DNA of 33,261 bases from an uncultured Dialister sp. (GCF_900538805.1 NZ_UPZP01000014.1:1-33261), one strand, 5' to 3'; counted from the stretch's first letter, positions 8,160 through 17,386 are shown. A program made the numbers and translations. The notes: generated by a model from the sequence alone, not told the origin.

Positions 8160-8433
8160 ATGAGGGAAGCTTCTGCTTGCGTAATACTATATCAACATAA
8201 AGTGTACATTTATTTTAAAAAGATAAAATAAATATACTCGATGCATCAATAAAATATGAGATGAAAAGCGGTATTTAATCAATAAACAACGGTTCTATGA
8301 ATGGAAAAGATGAATTCACTTAAAAACTATGCTTAAATCACAAGTAGGTGTAAATAGTATCTACTTTATGGTAGAATTGTAACAGAGATGTAAAGAGTTC
8401 GTAAAGTTCACATTTTGAGAGGAGATGCTCGTA
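8160..8433 (+). promoter_or_regulatory. AT-rich leader/promoter region of the first AfuA-like operon
   Basis: About 270 AT-rich bases with no reading frame of note, unlike the GC-rich surroundings. They hold a short inverted repeat around TAGTATCTAC...GGTAGAATTG (8356-8382). No convincing Fur box or consensus -35/-10 pair could be fixed by eye. Confidence 0.4.
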
Positions 8434-9483
8434 ATGAAATGGAAAGCTTTGGCTGCATGTGCTTTGACTGCAGTGGCTCTGGCAGTAGCCGGGTGCGGAG
8501 GTGGACAGTCTTCTTCCGGTAAGGCGGGAGCGCCGCAGGGACCTGATTTGAAAGGAAAGAAACTGGTGATGTACGTTTCTTTCCACGAGGATACGGCTAA
8601 ACAGCTGGCAGATTTATTCAAGAAAAAGACCGGCGCCGATGTAAGTTTCATCCGTCTGCCAACCGGTGAAGCACTGGCCCGTATCCAGGCAGAGAAGGAT
8701 GCTCCGAAAGCAGATATCTGGCTGGGCGGCACGGCCGATGCCCATGCGAAGGCGGCAGCAGATGGTCTGCTGGAAGCCTATAAGTCTCCTAATGCCGGCA
8801 TGATTCTTCCGGAGTATCAGGATAAGGATGGGTACTGGTACGGCACTTATCTGGAAGTTATGTCTATCGGCTATAACGAGAAGCGGTTCAAGGAAGAATT
8901 CGAACCGAAGGGTGTAAAAGCTCCGGAAACGCTGGAAGATCTGCTGAAACCGGAATTCAAAGGTGAAATTATTATGCCGGATCCCAGAAAGTCCGGTACC
9001 GGCAATACATTCATCAGCTCCGTTCTCCAGCAGATGGGACCGGAAAAGGGATGGGCCTATCTGAAAGCATTGAAACCGCAGATTGCACAGTTTACGCCGT
9101 CCGGTTTTACACCGGGACAGAAAACCGGTGCCGGAGAATATCTGGTATGTCTGAATTTCATTTCCGACCAGACTCTGGTCAGTGCCAAGGGACAGAAGAT
9201 TCACAGCACCATTTACGACCAGGCCGGATGGACTACCTGCCCGGTAGGCAAGATTAAGAACCATGCCAATGATGAAGCAGCGAAAGCATTCATTGACTTC
9301 GTGCTGACAAAAGAAGCGGGAGATATTCTGGTGAAGACCACCCATGGCGTGGCCTGCAACCCCGATGTGGCTCCGCCTCCAGGAATGAAGCCGCTGAAAG
9401 AACTGCCGCTTTTCAAGGAATATGATCTCATCAAAGCCGGCGCGGATAAGCAGAAAAATTGTGACGAATTCTTTGCTGACTGA
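8434..9483 (+). CDS. ABC transporter substrate-binding lipoprotein, AfuA/FbpA-like (COG1840 family)
   Basis: Receptor of the importer encoded by the next two genes. Signal peptide MKWKALAACALTAVALAVAGC with lipidated C21. The mature 349-residue precursor has the family landmarks LVMYVSFHEDTAKQLADLF, the ADIWLGGTADAH phosphate/metal-lobe segment and NTFISSVLQQMGPEKGW. The usual iron-binding Tyr-Tyr pair of FbpA-type proteins is not visible in the expected region (GAGEYLVCLNFISDQT). The start at 8434 has GGAG nine bases upstream; the upstream in-frame ATG at 8425 overlaps that site. Family annotation says Fe(III), but AfuA members bind sugar phosphates and the operon ends with AraD, so the substrate is open. 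Confidence 0.85.
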   Translation: MKWKALAACALTAVALAVAGCGGGQSSSGKAGAPQGPDLKGKKLVMYVSFHEDTAKQLADLFKKKTGADVSFIRLPTGEALARIQAEKDAPKADIWLGGTADAHAKAAADGLLEAYKSPNAGMILPEYQDKDGYWYGTYLEVMSIGYNEKRFKEEFEPKGVKAPETLEDLLKPEFKGEIIMPDPRKSGTGNTFISSVLQQMGPEKGWAYLKALKPQIAQFTPSGFTPGQKTGAGEYLVCLNFISDQTLVSAKGQKIHSTIYDQAGWTTCPVGKIKNHANDEAAKAFIDFVLTKEAGDILVKTTHGVACNPDVAPPPGMKPLKELPLFKEYDLIKAGADKQKNCDEFFAD

Positions 9484-9500
9484 TAGATAATGAAGATATG

Positions 9501-9530
9501 CCTCCGCTTTCCGGCGGAGGTGTATTTTTT
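9501..9530 (+). terminator. hairpin/attenuator between binding protein and permease
   Basis: Stem CCTCCGC (9501-9507) / GCGGAGG (9514-9520), six-base loop, then TGTATTTTTT. It probably lowers expression of the membrane and ATPase genes relative to the receptor. Confidence 0.75.
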
Positions 9531-9579
9531 CCTTTTTAAAAGCAGGCACCCATCACAAATCATGAAATAAGGAGTTATT

Positions 9580-11241
9580 ATGAACGAAAAAGATACAGGC
9601 CATGAACATACAGGACTGGGTATGGAACTGAAACTGCTCCTTCGGGAGCCGCCGCTTCTCATCAGCATTGCGGCGGTGTTCCTCCTTTTCGGCGTGTTTA
9701 TTATTTATCCCTTTGTAAAAATCCTTCTGGTTCCCACGGAGGCCGACTGGATCAGAGCCATTACAGGCAGGGAATTTATACTGGTATTTGGACATACCCT
9801 CTTTTCTTCCTTTATTGCCACGGCCACGGCCATCGTGTTCGGCTTCCTTTTTGCCTATGGCATCAACTACACCGATATGCCCTGCAAACGGTTCTTCCAG
9901 GTGGTGGCACTCCTGCCGACCATGGCACCTTCCGTGGTGACAGGGCTTGCCTTCATCATGCTCTTTGGCAGGCGCGGTTTCATTACCTGGCAGCTGCTGC
10001 ACCTGAAGGTTGACCTGTACGGCCCCTTCGGCCTGTGGGTGGCACAGACCATCGCATTTTTCCCGCTGGCCTATATAACCATTTCCGGCGTACTGAAGAG
10101 CATCAGCCCCAACCTGGAGCTGGCAGCCCAGAATCTGGGCGCCCGGGGATGGTACCTCTTCCGCACTGTCACCCTGCGGCTGGCTACACCGGGACTGGCC
10201 AGTGCTTTCCTGCTGGTGGCCATCAACTCCCTGGCAGACTTCGGCAACCCCATGCTGGTAGGCGGCAATTACCATGTGCTGGCCACGGAAGCCTATACCC
10301 AGGTCACCGGCGCCTGGGACCTTCCCATGGGTGCCACGCTTTCCGTATTTCTTGTGATTCCCACATTAATTGTGTTTTTCATCCAGCGGTACTATCTGGA
10401 GAAAAATTCCTACGTCACCGTCACCGGTAAGCCGGTGTCCGGTCTCATCCGGGTGACCGCGGGCCCCCTGGCCAAATGGATGCTCTTTGCCTTCTGCCTT
10501 CTGCTCTGCCTGGCCATCCTTATGATTATCGGCGTGGTCATCCTCTTTGCCTTTACCGTGGCCTTCGGGTATGACTATACCTTTACCCTGGACTATTTCA
10601 AAGAAGGGGTCATCCAGTCCAATGTCATGATTAACTCCTGGGTGGCATCCATGTCCACCGCAGCCATTACCACCATCCTTGGCATTGCCCTGGCCTTCCT
10701 TACCATCCGGAAGAAATTTCCCGGTCGGAACATTATGGATTTCCTGGCCATGCTTCCTGTATCCCTCCCCGGCACCTTCATCGGTCTGGCGCTGATTCTG
10801 GAATTCAATGACGGCCCATTGGAAATGACGGGCACCCTGGCCATCATCATCCTGGGCATGGCTCTCCGCCAGCTGCCGGTGGGCTACCGGCAGGCGGTGG
10901 CGGGACTGAAGCAGATTGATGCATCTCTGGAGCAGGCCTCCACCAATTTGGGAGCAGGGAGCATTACCACCTTCTGCAAAGTGGTGCTGCCCATGCTGAA
11001 AAATTCCCTCTCCGTCAGCTTTGTTTATGCCTTCATGCGTTGCATGAACACCTTGTCCACCGTCATCTTCCTGGTATCGCCGGAATGGAACCTGGCTTCC
11101 ATCAACATCATGAGCCTGGCAAACCAGGGATTCCTGCCCACCGCCAGCGCCACGGCCGTAGGCATTATGCTTGTGATTTATCTGACCTTCGGCATTGTGA
11201 AGCTCATACTGAGGGATAAGATTAATATATTTGATCTTTAA
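9580..11241 (+). CDS. ABC transporter permease, FbpB/AfuB-like, two fused transmembrane domains
   Basis: Inner-membrane permease of 553 residues that repeats the binding-protein-dependent transport domain twice (about residues 20-280 and 300-550, roughly 12 membrane segments). Coupling loops are visible at LELAAQNLGARGWYLFRTV and at LEQASTNLGAGSITTFCKV. Start with AAGGAG eight bases upstream. It follows the receptor gene after an attenuator hairpin and is followed by its ATPase 18 bp later. The fused architecture is standard for this family. Confidence 0.9.
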   Translation: MNEKDTGHEHTGLGMELKLLLREPPLLISIAAVFLLFGVFIIYPFVKILLVPTEADWIRAITGREFILVFGHTLFSSFIATATAIVFGFLFAYGINYTDMPCKRFFQVVALLPTMAPSVVTGLAFIMLFGRRGFITWQLLHLKVDLYGPFGLWVAQTIAFFPLAYITISGVLKSISPNLELAAQNLGARGWYLFRTVTLRLATPGLASAFLLVAINSLADFGNPMLVGGNYHVLATEAYTQVTGAWDLPMGATLSVFLVIPTLIVFFIQRYYLEKNSYVTVTGKPVSGLIRVTAGPLAKWMLFAFCLLLCLAILMIIGVVILFAFTVAFGYDYTFTLDYFKEGVIQSNVMINSWVASMSTAAITTILGIALAFLTIRKKFPGRNIMDFLAMLPVSLPGTFIGLALILEFNDGPLEMTGTLAIIILGMALRQLPVGYRQAVAGLKQIDASLEQASTNLGAGSITTFCKVVLPMLKNSLSVSFVYAFMRCMNTLSTVIFLVSPEWNLASINIMSLANQGFLPTASATAVGIMLVIYLTFGIVKLILRDKINIFDL

Positions 11242-11259
11242 TAAAGGCAGGAGACGACT

Positions 11260-12309
11260 ATGTCAGACTTTGTATTACAGCTGAAAAATATTAATAAATA
11301 CTTTGGGAAAAACCATGTCATTAAAAATGTGAACCTGAACTTTGAAAAGGGGCATTTCATTACCTTCCTTGGCCCCTCGGGCTGCGGCAAGACTACCCTG
11401 CTCCGCATGATTGCCGGCTTCTATGAACCGGACGAAGGGGAAATCCTGCTGAATGGAAAGAATATCGAAAGAGTGCCGCCCTATGACCGGAACACGGCCA
11501 TGGTATTCCAGGAATACGCCCTCTTTCCTCACATGAATGTATTTGACAATGTATCCTATGGCCTTCGGGTGAAGAAAAAGCCGAAGGATGAAATTGAAAA
11601 ACGGGTGAAACAGGCACTGTCCCTCATGCAGCTGGAAGGCATGGAGAAACGGTTCCCCAACCAGATGTCCGGCGGCCAGCAGCAGCGCGTGGCCGTGGCC
11701 CGTGCCCTTGTCATGAACCCGGAAGTCCTTCTCCTGGATGAACCGCTGTCCAACCTGGATGCCAAACTGCGTGAAAACGTGCGTGTGGAACTGCGGCAAA
11801 TCCAGCAGAAAATGGGCCTTTCCACCATCTACGTCACCCACGACCAGTCCGAAGCCCTTTCCATGTCCGATGCCATCGTAGTACTGAAAGACGGCATTGT
11901 CCATCAGGTAGGCACGCCCCAGGAAATCTATTTCGAACCGAAAACCGCCTTTGTGGCCGATTTCATCGGCACCACCAACCTTATTTCCCTTAAGGCGGAA
12001 AGCGGTAATCGTGTCACCTATGGCGGCGTATCCTTTGCGTCCTCCAATCCGGTGAAGGAAGGCGTCGAATATGTGGCCTCCGTGCGCCCGGAAAGCGCCG
12101 GCCTGTCCAAGGACCCCGTGGAAAACCAGGTGAACCTGAAAGCCCGCATCACCAATACCATGTTCCTCGGCGAAAAAGTGCGCTACTTCCTTCAGGACGC
12201 TTTGGATAAGGAATGGATTGTGGATGCCTTCGACCCCGGCAGAACCATCCACCAGGGAGAAGTGTACGTCACCTTCCCGGCGGAAAAGGCCTGGGTTATC
12301 GAAAAGTAA
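11260..12309 (+). CDS. ABC transporter ATP-binding protein, FbpC/PotA-like
   Basis: Energises the preceding permease; 349 residues. Walker A GPSGCGKTT (38-46), Q84 in VFQEYALFPH, signature MSGGQQQRVAVARA (from 136), Walker B LLLDEP (157-162), H in VTHDQSEAL. The C-terminal part from about residue 240 is a TOBE-type regulatory domain. AGGAGACGACT precedes the ATG. AraD follows after 12 bp, in the same transcript. Confidence 0.92.
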   Translation: MSDFVLQLKNINKYFGKNHVIKNVNLNFEKGHFITFLGPSGCGKTTLLRMIAGFYEPDEGEILLNGKNIERVPPYDRNTAMVFQEYALFPHMNVFDNVSYGLRVKKKPKDEIEKRVKQALSLMQLEGMEKRFPNQMSGGQQQRVAVARALVMNPEVLLLDEPLSNLDAKLRENVRVELRQIQQKMGLSTIYVTHDQSEALSMSDAIVVLKDGIVHQVGTPQEIYFEPKTAFVADFIGTTNLISLKAESGNRVTYGGVSFASSNPVKEGVEYVASVRPESAGLSKDPVENQVNLKARITNTMFLGEKVRYFLQDALDKEWIVDAFDPGRTIHQGEVYVTFPAEKAWVIEK

Positions 12310-12321
12310 AGAAGGAAAATC

Positions 12322-13017
12322 ATGCTGGAAGTATTGAAAGAAGAGGTATGGAAAGCCAACAGGGAACTTCCTGCCCGGGGCGTGGTCATCTATACCTGGG
12401 GAAATGTGAGTGCCCTGGACCGGGAAACGGGCCTTGTGGTCATCAAGCCCTCCGGCGTGCCCTATGAATCCATGACACCCGACGATATGGTGGTGGTGGA
12501 CATCAAGGGGCATGTGGTGGAGGGAAAGCTCCGTCCATCCTCCGATCTGCCCACCCATCTCTGCCTTTATGGCGCCTTTCCCGGCATTGGCGGCATTGTC
12601 CATACCCATTCCCTCCATGCTGCCGTCTTTGCCCAGGCAGGGGAGGACATTCCCGCCCTGGGCACCACCCATGCAGACTATTTCTACGGCCCCGTCCCCT
12701 GCACCAGGGATATGACGGACGAAGAAATCAAGGGAGCCTATGAATGGAATACGGGAAAGGTCATAGCAGAAACCTTCAGCCGGCGGAAAATCAATCCCCT
12801 CGATACGCCGGCGGTGCTTGTCAAAAATCACGGCCCCTTTACCTGGGGCAGAAATGCGCAGGAGGCGGTGTACCATGCGGTGGTGCTGGAAACGGTGGCG
12901 GAAATGGCGTTGAAAACATGGCTGCTGAATCCCCAATCTGCCATAAACCATGCCCTGCTGGACAAACACTATCAGAGAAAGCACGGCCCCAACGCCTACT
13001 ACGGACAGCAGAAATAA
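12322..13017 (+). CDS. araD: L-ribulose-5-phosphate 4-epimerase (class II aldolase/AraD family)
   Basis: Converts L-ribulose 5-phosphate to D-xylulose 5-phosphate, feeding the pentose phosphate pathway; Zn-dependent, cytoplasmic. At 231 residues it matches the enzyme's usual length. Zn ligands H94 and H96 (GIVHTHS) and H170 (VKNHGPF), D75 (SSDLPTH) and D119 (THADYF) match the E. coli AraD positions with a shift of about one. AGAAGGA lies 5 bases upstream, and the gene follows the ATPase by 12 bp, so it is the last gene of the transporter operon. No araA or araB kinase is present, which points to an imported phosphorylated sugar or a salvage role. UlaF and SgbE paralogues have the same fold and reaction. 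Confidence 0.85.
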   Translation: MLEVLKEEVWKANRELPARGVVIYTWGNVSALDRETGLVVIKPSGVPYESMTPDDMVVVDIKGHVVEGKLRPSSDLPTHLCLYGAFPGIGGIVHTHSLHAAVFAQAGEDIPALGTTHADYFYGPVPCTRDMTDEEIKGAYEWNTGKVIAETFSRRKINPLDTPAVLVKNHGPFTWGRNAQEAVYHAVVLETVAEMALKTWLLNPQSAINHALLDKHYQRKHGPNAYYGQQK

Positions 13018-13033
13018 AAGGGCCCAGGTATCA

Positions 13034-13128
13034 GAAAGGCAGGAATCCCCTGCCTTTTTCTGCTATAATGCAGGAAGGAACATATTTTGGGAGAGGAAAC
13101 TGGTGCCCTGGAACCATAAGGAGTAGGA
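13034..13128 (+). other. recombination scar: copied deoC leader joined to copied permease 3' end
   Basis: Bases 13034-13088 repeat 17314-17368 with a single mismatch. That segment includes a terminator hairpin (13035-13059) and an extended -10 TGCTATAAT. Bases 13085-13128 repeat the end of the SsuC-like permease gene, 7814-7855, with three mismatches, including codons for LVPWNHKE and the stop. The two copies join at a shared TTTT. No intact gene remains. Confidence 0.75.
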
Positions 13129-13159
13129 GGCGACATGTAATTTCCTTCCGGCTCTTTTG

Positions 13160-13197
13160 AAACGGCATTTCTCTTGTGAGAGAAATGCCGTTTTTGC
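13160..13197 (+). terminator. strong intrinsic terminator upstream of the second AfuA-like operon
   Basis: Perfect 15-bp stem AAACGGCATTTCTCT (13160-13174) / 13179-13193 with a TGTG loop and a T tail. Confidence 0.92.
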
Positions 13198-13429
13198 ATG
13201 GAAATGAAGAAAATTACTTCAATAAATGCTTAGAGTTTACGTAAATATTACAAATCGGCATGCTGATTTACGGAATCTATACAGAATACTTATGATATCT
13301 AGATATTTAATCATGCTGTTGATACAATGAAATCAAAAGCCGGACAGAGGGTGTACTGATTGGGGTGCACTTTTTTGACGTGAAAAATGGAGAATCTGTC
13401 ATGTTTCCGGACACAAGGAGGCACAAAGA
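13198..13429 (+). promoter_or_regulatory. AT-rich promoter/leader of the second AfuA-like operon
   Basis: Gene-free AT-rich leader of about 230 bases. It includes a near-perfect 18-bp palindrome AAATCGGCATGCTGATTT (13252-13269, one mismatched pair) and GATATCTAGATATTTAATC near 13293, both operator-like. GTTGATACAAT near 13319 is a weak promoter candidate. No assignment to a regulator is possible by eye. Confidence 0.35.
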
Positions 13430-14485
13430 ATGAAAGGTTTGAAAAAGATGGCAGCCGTACTGGCATGTGCGGCCATTGCAGCAGGTGTTTTTGCAGGCTG
13501 CGGCGGAGACGGTAAGAAGGACGACAAGGCGGCAGCAGGGGACAAGGTGCTCACTGTCTATACGGCCCGCAGTGAAAGTCTGAATAATCTGGTCATTCCT
13601 GCTTTTGAAAAGGAAACGGGCATTAAGGTGAACATGATTGTGGCAGGCACGGGCCCGCTGGTGAAGCGGGTGGCTTCGGAAAAGGACAACCCCCAGGGGG
13701 ATGTGCTCTGGGCTGCAGACCAGACTATGCTGGAATCCCAGAAGGACCTTTTTGAAAAATATGTATCGCCGGAAGATGCCAATATGCTGGATAACGCAAA
13801 GAACAAGACCGGCTATTTCACGCCTGCCTTTGCAGACCCCACCGTGTTCATCGTGAATACGAATCTGGCGGGGGACATGAAGATTGAGGGGTTTGATGAC
13901 CTGCTGAATCCGGCGCTGAAAGGAAAGATTGCATTCGGCGACCCGGCCAACTCTTCTTCCGCATTCCAGAGCCTCATGGCCATGCTCTATGCCAAGGGAA
14001 AGGACGGGGACCCGCTGTCTCCGGAGGCCTGGGCCTATGTGGATAATTTCATCAAGAACGTGGACGGCAAGTTCCTGAACAGTTCCGGCGCCGTGCATAA
14101 AGGGGCGGCCGATGGAGAATATACCGTAGGCCTTACATGGGAGGATCCGGCAGCTACCTATGTGAAGAACGGGGCACCGGTGAAGGTGGTGTTCCCGAAG
14201 GAAGGGGCTATCTTCCCGGGAGAATCCGTAGAAATCATCAAAGGTGCCAAGCACATGGAAAACGCCAAGAAGTTTGTAGATTTCATGCTTTCCCAGAAAA
14301 TCCAGGAAGAGGCAGGGAAGACGCTGACTGTCCGGCCGCTCAGAAAGGGCGTGAAGCTGGCTGATTACATGACGCCTCAGGACCAGATTCATCTGTTCAA
14401 GAATTATGATGAAGGCTGGGTGGCACAGCATAAGAAGGAAATCGTGGCCCTCTGGAACCAGCATCTGGAAAATTCACGTCAGTAA
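13430..14485 (+). CDS. ABC transporter substrate-binding lipoprotein, AfuA/FutA-like
   Basis: Receptor of the second importer of this superfamily; 351 residues. Lipoprotein signal ending in GVFAGC (C24). Landmarks: LTVYTARSESLNNLVIPAFE, GDVLWAADQTMLESQ and GEYTVGLTWEDPAATYVKNG. The last is the pocket region, which lacks the Tyr-Tyr pair of ferric-binding proteins. CAAGGAGG lies 8 bases before the ATG. A hairpin follows, then the ATPase and permease genes. The sequence is clearly paralogous in type to 8434-9483 but not closely similar. Iron, sugar phosphate and phosphonate ligands are all known in this family. Confidence 0.86.
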   Translation: MKGLKKMAAVLACAAIAAGVFAGCGGDGKKDDKAAAGDKVLTVYTARSESLNNLVIPAFEKETGIKVNMIVAGTGPLVKRVASEKDNPQGDVLWAADQTMLESQKDLFEKYVSPEDANMLDNAKNKTGYFTPAFADPTVFIVNTNLAGDMKIEGFDDLLNPALKGKIAFGDPANSSSAFQSLMAMLYAKGKDGDPLSPEAWAYVDNFIKNVDGKFLNSSGAVHKGAADGEYTVGLTWEDPAATYVKNGAPVKVVFPKEGAIFPGESVEIIKGAKHMENAKKFVDFMLSQKIQEEAGKTLTVRPLRKGVKLADYMTPQDQIHLFKNYDEGWVAQHKKEIVALWNQHLENSRQ

Positions 14486-14505
14486 TTAAAAAATCGACTG
14501 AAAAT

Positions 14506-14537
14506 GGGGTGCAGACAGGCTCTGCGCCCTGTTTTCT
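14506..14537 (+). terminator. hairpin/attenuator between receptor and ATPase genes
   Basis: Stem GGGTGCAGA (14507-14515) / TCTGCGCCC (14521-14529) with one G-T pair, five-base loop, then TGTTTTCTTT. It sits in the same position as the hairpins after the other two receptor genes in this window. Confidence 0.72.
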
Positions 14538-14555
14538 TTCATAAAGGAGCTATCT

Positions 14556-15659
14556 ATGAGTGTATCCATTGATATTGACCATGTGGTCAAGAAATACGGC
14601 AGCAATACGGTGATTAACGGGCTGTCCCTGTCGGTGAGGCCGGGAGAATTCTTTACCCTTCTGGGGCCGTCGGGCTGCGGAAAGACCACGCTGCTCCGCA
14701 TGATTATCGGTTTCAACTCCATTGAAGGAGGCACCATATCCGTCGGCGGGAGGGTGATTAACGATGTGTCCCCGGACAAGAGGAATATGGGCATGGTTTT
14801 CCAGAACTATGCCATATTCCCCCATATGTCGGTGAAGGATAATGTGGCCTTCGGCCTCCGCATGCGGAAGGTGCCGGAAAAGGAAATCGAGGAACGGGTG
14901 GACCATATGCTGAAGGTGGTGAAAATCGACCATCTGAAGGACCGCATGCCGGTGGCTCTCTCCGGCGGACAGCAGCAGCGGGTGGCCCTGGCCCGGGCTA
15001 TCGTCATCAGGCCGGAGGTGCTTTTGATGGATGAGCCGCTGTCCAATCTGGACGCCAAGCTCCGCATTGAAATGAGGAGCGCCATCAAGCAGATACAGAA
15101 GAAGGTGGACATTACCACGGTGTATGTGACCCATGACCAGGAGGAGGCTCTGGCGGTGTCGGACCGCATAGCCGTCATGAACGGCGGCATTATCCAGCAG
15201 ATTGGAAAGCCCGCCGATATTTACAAGCGTCCGGCCAATGTATTCGTTTCTACCTTTATCGGACTCTCCAATCTCCTTGACGGGGCAGTTCATGGCAGCG
15301 CAAAATCCCGCAGGGTGTCCTTCGACGGCACTTCCTATGAAGTGGAAATGGGAAATCTGTCGAAAGATACGGAAGATAAAGAGCCGGTTATCATTTCTGT
15401 GCGGCCGGAGGAATTTGATATCCATGTGGGTGGTAAAGAAGGCATCCGCGGGGAAATCATGTCCTCCATCTTCCTGGGACTCACCACCCACTATTTCATC
15501 CATCTGGAGAACGGAAAGGACATCGAGGTGCTGGAAACCAGGGAAGACCATGATATCATCCCTGACGGCAGCGCTGTGACGCTGACGGTGAAGCCCCGGT
15601 TTATCAATGTGTTCCATAAGACGTCGGGCACGTCGCTGATTGAAGGTGAAATGTCATGA
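14556..15659 (+). CDS. ABC transporter ATP-binding protein, FbpC/PotA-like
   Basis: ATPase of the second importer; 367 residues. Walker A GPSGCGKTT, Q-loop VFQNYAIFPHMSV, signature LSGGQQQRVALARA, Walker B VLLMDEPLSNLDAK and H-loop VTHDQEEAL, followed by a C-terminal TOBE-type domain. ATAAAGGAG lies seven bases upstream. The stop overlaps the permease ATG as ATGA (4 bp), indicating coupled translation. Gene order (receptor-ATPase-permease) differs from the first cluster (receptor-permease-ATPase), so the two did not arise by a simple recent tandem duplication. Confidence 0.92.
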   Translation: MSVSIDIDHVVKKYGSNTVINGLSLSVRPGEFFTLLGPSGCGKTTLLRMIIGFNSIEGGTISVGGRVINDVSPDKRNMGMVFQNYAIFPHMSVKDNVAFGLRMRKVPEKEIEERVDHMLKVVKIDHLKDRMPVALSGGQQQRVALARAIVIRPEVLLMDEPLSNLDAKLRIEMRSAIKQIQKKVDITTVYVTHDQEEALAVSDRIAVMNGGIIQQIGKPADIYKRPANVFVSTFIGLSNLLDGAVHGSAKSRRVSFDGTSYEVEMGNLSKDTEDKEPVIISVRPEEFDIHVGGKEGIRGEIMSSIFLGLTTHYFIHLENGKDIEVLETREDHDIIPDGSAVTLTVKPRFINVFHKTSGTSLIEGEMS

Positions 15660-17308
15660 AGAAGAAACTGACCCTTTGGGACCTGTTCAGTGTCATGATT
15701 TTTGCATTCTTCGCTCTTTTCATTCTCTATCCTCTTTTCCTTATCCTTTACAAGAGTGTCATTTCCGGCGATACCGGCGCCTTTTCTCTCCAGTATTTTG
15801 CCCATTTCTTTGCCAAGAAGTTTTACTGGGGCACCATGATTAACTCCCTGAAGGTGACAGTGGTTTCCACGGCCCTGGCCGCGGCACTGGGGCTCCCCCT
15901 GGCCTACCTCATGGGACGGCTGAAAATCAGGGGCAGCAGTTTCCTTAATATACTCATCGTCATTGCCTATCTCTCGCCGCCCTTTATCGGCGCCTATGCC
16001 TGGATACAGCTTTTGGGAAGAAACGGTGTGGTGACCCAGTTCCTGAATCATCTCCTGGGAACCCATTTCGGCGGGGTGTATGGTTTTGCAGGCATCGTCC
16101 TTGTTTTCACGCTTCAGTCTTTCCCGCTGGTGTTCATCTATGTATCGGGAGCATTGAAAAGTCTGGACAATTCATTGAACGAGGCGGCGGAAAGCCTGGG
16201 CTGCGGCAAAGCAGGCCGGATTCGCCGGATTATCATCCCTCTGGTCATGCCTACGCTTCTGGCCAGCTCCATGCTTGTTTTCATGCGGGTGTTTGCTGAC
16301 TTCGGTACGCCCATGCTTATCGGTGAAGGCTATAAGACGCTGCCGGTGCTCATTTACAACCAGTTCATGGGAGAGGTAGGCGGCGATGACGGATTCGCGG
16401 CAGCCATCTGCTGCATTGTCATTGGCCTTACTATTGTCATGTTCTTTGTACAGCGCTTTCTGGCCAACAGGAATACCTACGCCATGAATGCACTGAAGCC
16501 CATGGCGGCGGAAAAGGCAAAGGGCATGAAGAACCTTCTGGCTCATGCGGTCATTTATCTGGTAGTGGGACTGGCAGTGCTGCCGCAGGCGGTGGTCATT
16601 TACACCTCCTTCCTGGCATCCAATGGAGGGCAGGTGTTTACCGGCGGCTTTGCTCTGCAGAGCTATGAGGCCACCCTCTTTGCCAAAGACAATGATGTCA
16701 TCTGGCACACCTATTTCCTGGGCCTCTGTGCCATCTGCATCGTCCTTGTACTGGGCGTGCTCATTGCCTATCTGTCGGTGCGGAAGAAGAATCCGCTGAA
16801 CAGTGCCCTGGATGTGATTACCATGTTCCCCTTCATTATCCCCGGCTCTGTCCTTGGTATTTCCTTCGTTTTCGCCTTCAACAAATCGCCCTTGATTTTA
16901 ACCGGCACCATGCTGATTATGATTATTTCCTTCGCCATCCGCCGCATGCCCTATACAGTGCGGTCTTCCACGGCGGTGCTTGGGAATATCAGCCCCTCCA
17001 TTGAAGAAGCGGCCATCTCCTTGGGCGCCTCCGAAATGACCACCTTCCGGAAAATCACCATCCCCATGATGGCTCCCGGCGTCCTCTCCGGCGCCATTAT
17101 GAGCTGGGTCACCATTATCAGCGAACTGTCATCGTCCATCATTCTCTACACCAACTCCACCCAGACCCTCACCGTATCCATTTACACGGAAGTTATCCGC
17201 GGAAATTATGGCAATGCTTCCGCCTATGCCACCATCCTTACAGTGACCTCCATCATTTCCCTGCTTCTCTTCTATAAACTTACAGGGAAGCGTGATGTGT
17301 CCTTGTGA
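15656..17308 (+). CDS. ABC transporter permease, FbpB/AfuB-like, two fused transmembrane domains
   Basis: Membrane channel of the second importer; 550 residues with two binding-protein-dependent transport domains and roughly 12 membrane segments. Coupling loops are visible at LNEAAESLGCGKAGRIRRI and IEEAAISLGASEMTTFRKI. It starts within the ATPase stop (ATGA). A terminator at 17315-17339 follows the stop directly, so deoC is set apart by its own -10 box, although read-through is possible. Confidence 0.9.
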   Translation: MKKKLTLWDLFSVMIFAFFALFILYPLFLILYKSVISGDTGAFSLQYFAHFFAKKFYWGTMINSLKVTVVSTALAAALGLPLAYLMGRLKIRGSSFLNILIVIAYLSPPFIGAYAWIQLLGRNGVVTQFLNHLLGTHFGGVYGFAGIVLVFTLQSFPLVFIYVSGALKSLDNSLNEAAESLGCGKAGRIRRIIIPLVMPTLLASSMLVFMRVFADFGTPMLIGEGYKTLPVLIYNQFMGEVGGDDGFAAAICCIVIGLTIVMFFVQRFLANRNTYAMNALKPMAAEKAKGMKNLLAHAVIYLVVGLAVLPQAVVIYTSFLASNGGQVFTGGFALQSYEATLFAKDNDVIWHTYFLGLCAICIVLVLGVLIAYLSVRKKNPLNSALDVITMFPFIIPGSVLGISFVFAFNKSPLILTGTMLIMIISFAIRRMPYTVRSSTAVLGNISPSIEEAAISLGASEMTTFRKITIPMMAPGVLSGAIMSWVTIISELSSSIILYTNSTQTLTVSIYTEVIRGNYGNASAYATILTVTSIISLLLFYKLTGKRDVSL

Positions 17309-17314
17309 AACCGG

Positions 17315-17339
17315 AAAGGCAGGAATCCCCTGCCTTTTT
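17315..17339 (+). terminator. terminator at the end of the second AfuA-like operon
   Basis: Stem AAAGGCAGG (17315-17323) / CCTGCCTTT (17329-17337), loop AATCC, T tract. An almost exact copy lies at 13035-13059. Confidence 0.8.
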
Positions 17340-17340
17340 C

Positions 17341-17349
17341 TGCTATAAT
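17341..17349 (+). promoter_or_regulatory. extended -10 promoter of deoC
   Basis: TGCTATAAT is a TGN-extended -10 element directly after the terminator's T tract and 38 bp upstream of the deoC start. No good -35 is seen at 17 bp, as expected for an extended -10 promoter. Confidence 0.55.
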
Positions 17350-17386
17350 GCAGGAAGAAACATATTTTCCTGAAAGGAGCATTTCC

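Noticed and set aside
8160..8433. Fur box upstream of the first AfuA-like operon
   Set aside because: AT-rich but no stretch close to the 19-bp Fur consensus could be identified by eye.
11275..12984. 569-codon antisense open frame over the ATPase and araD genes
   Set aside because: It is a complement shadow of two well-supported genes; low-complexity His/Gly-rich translation, no ribosome site or family.
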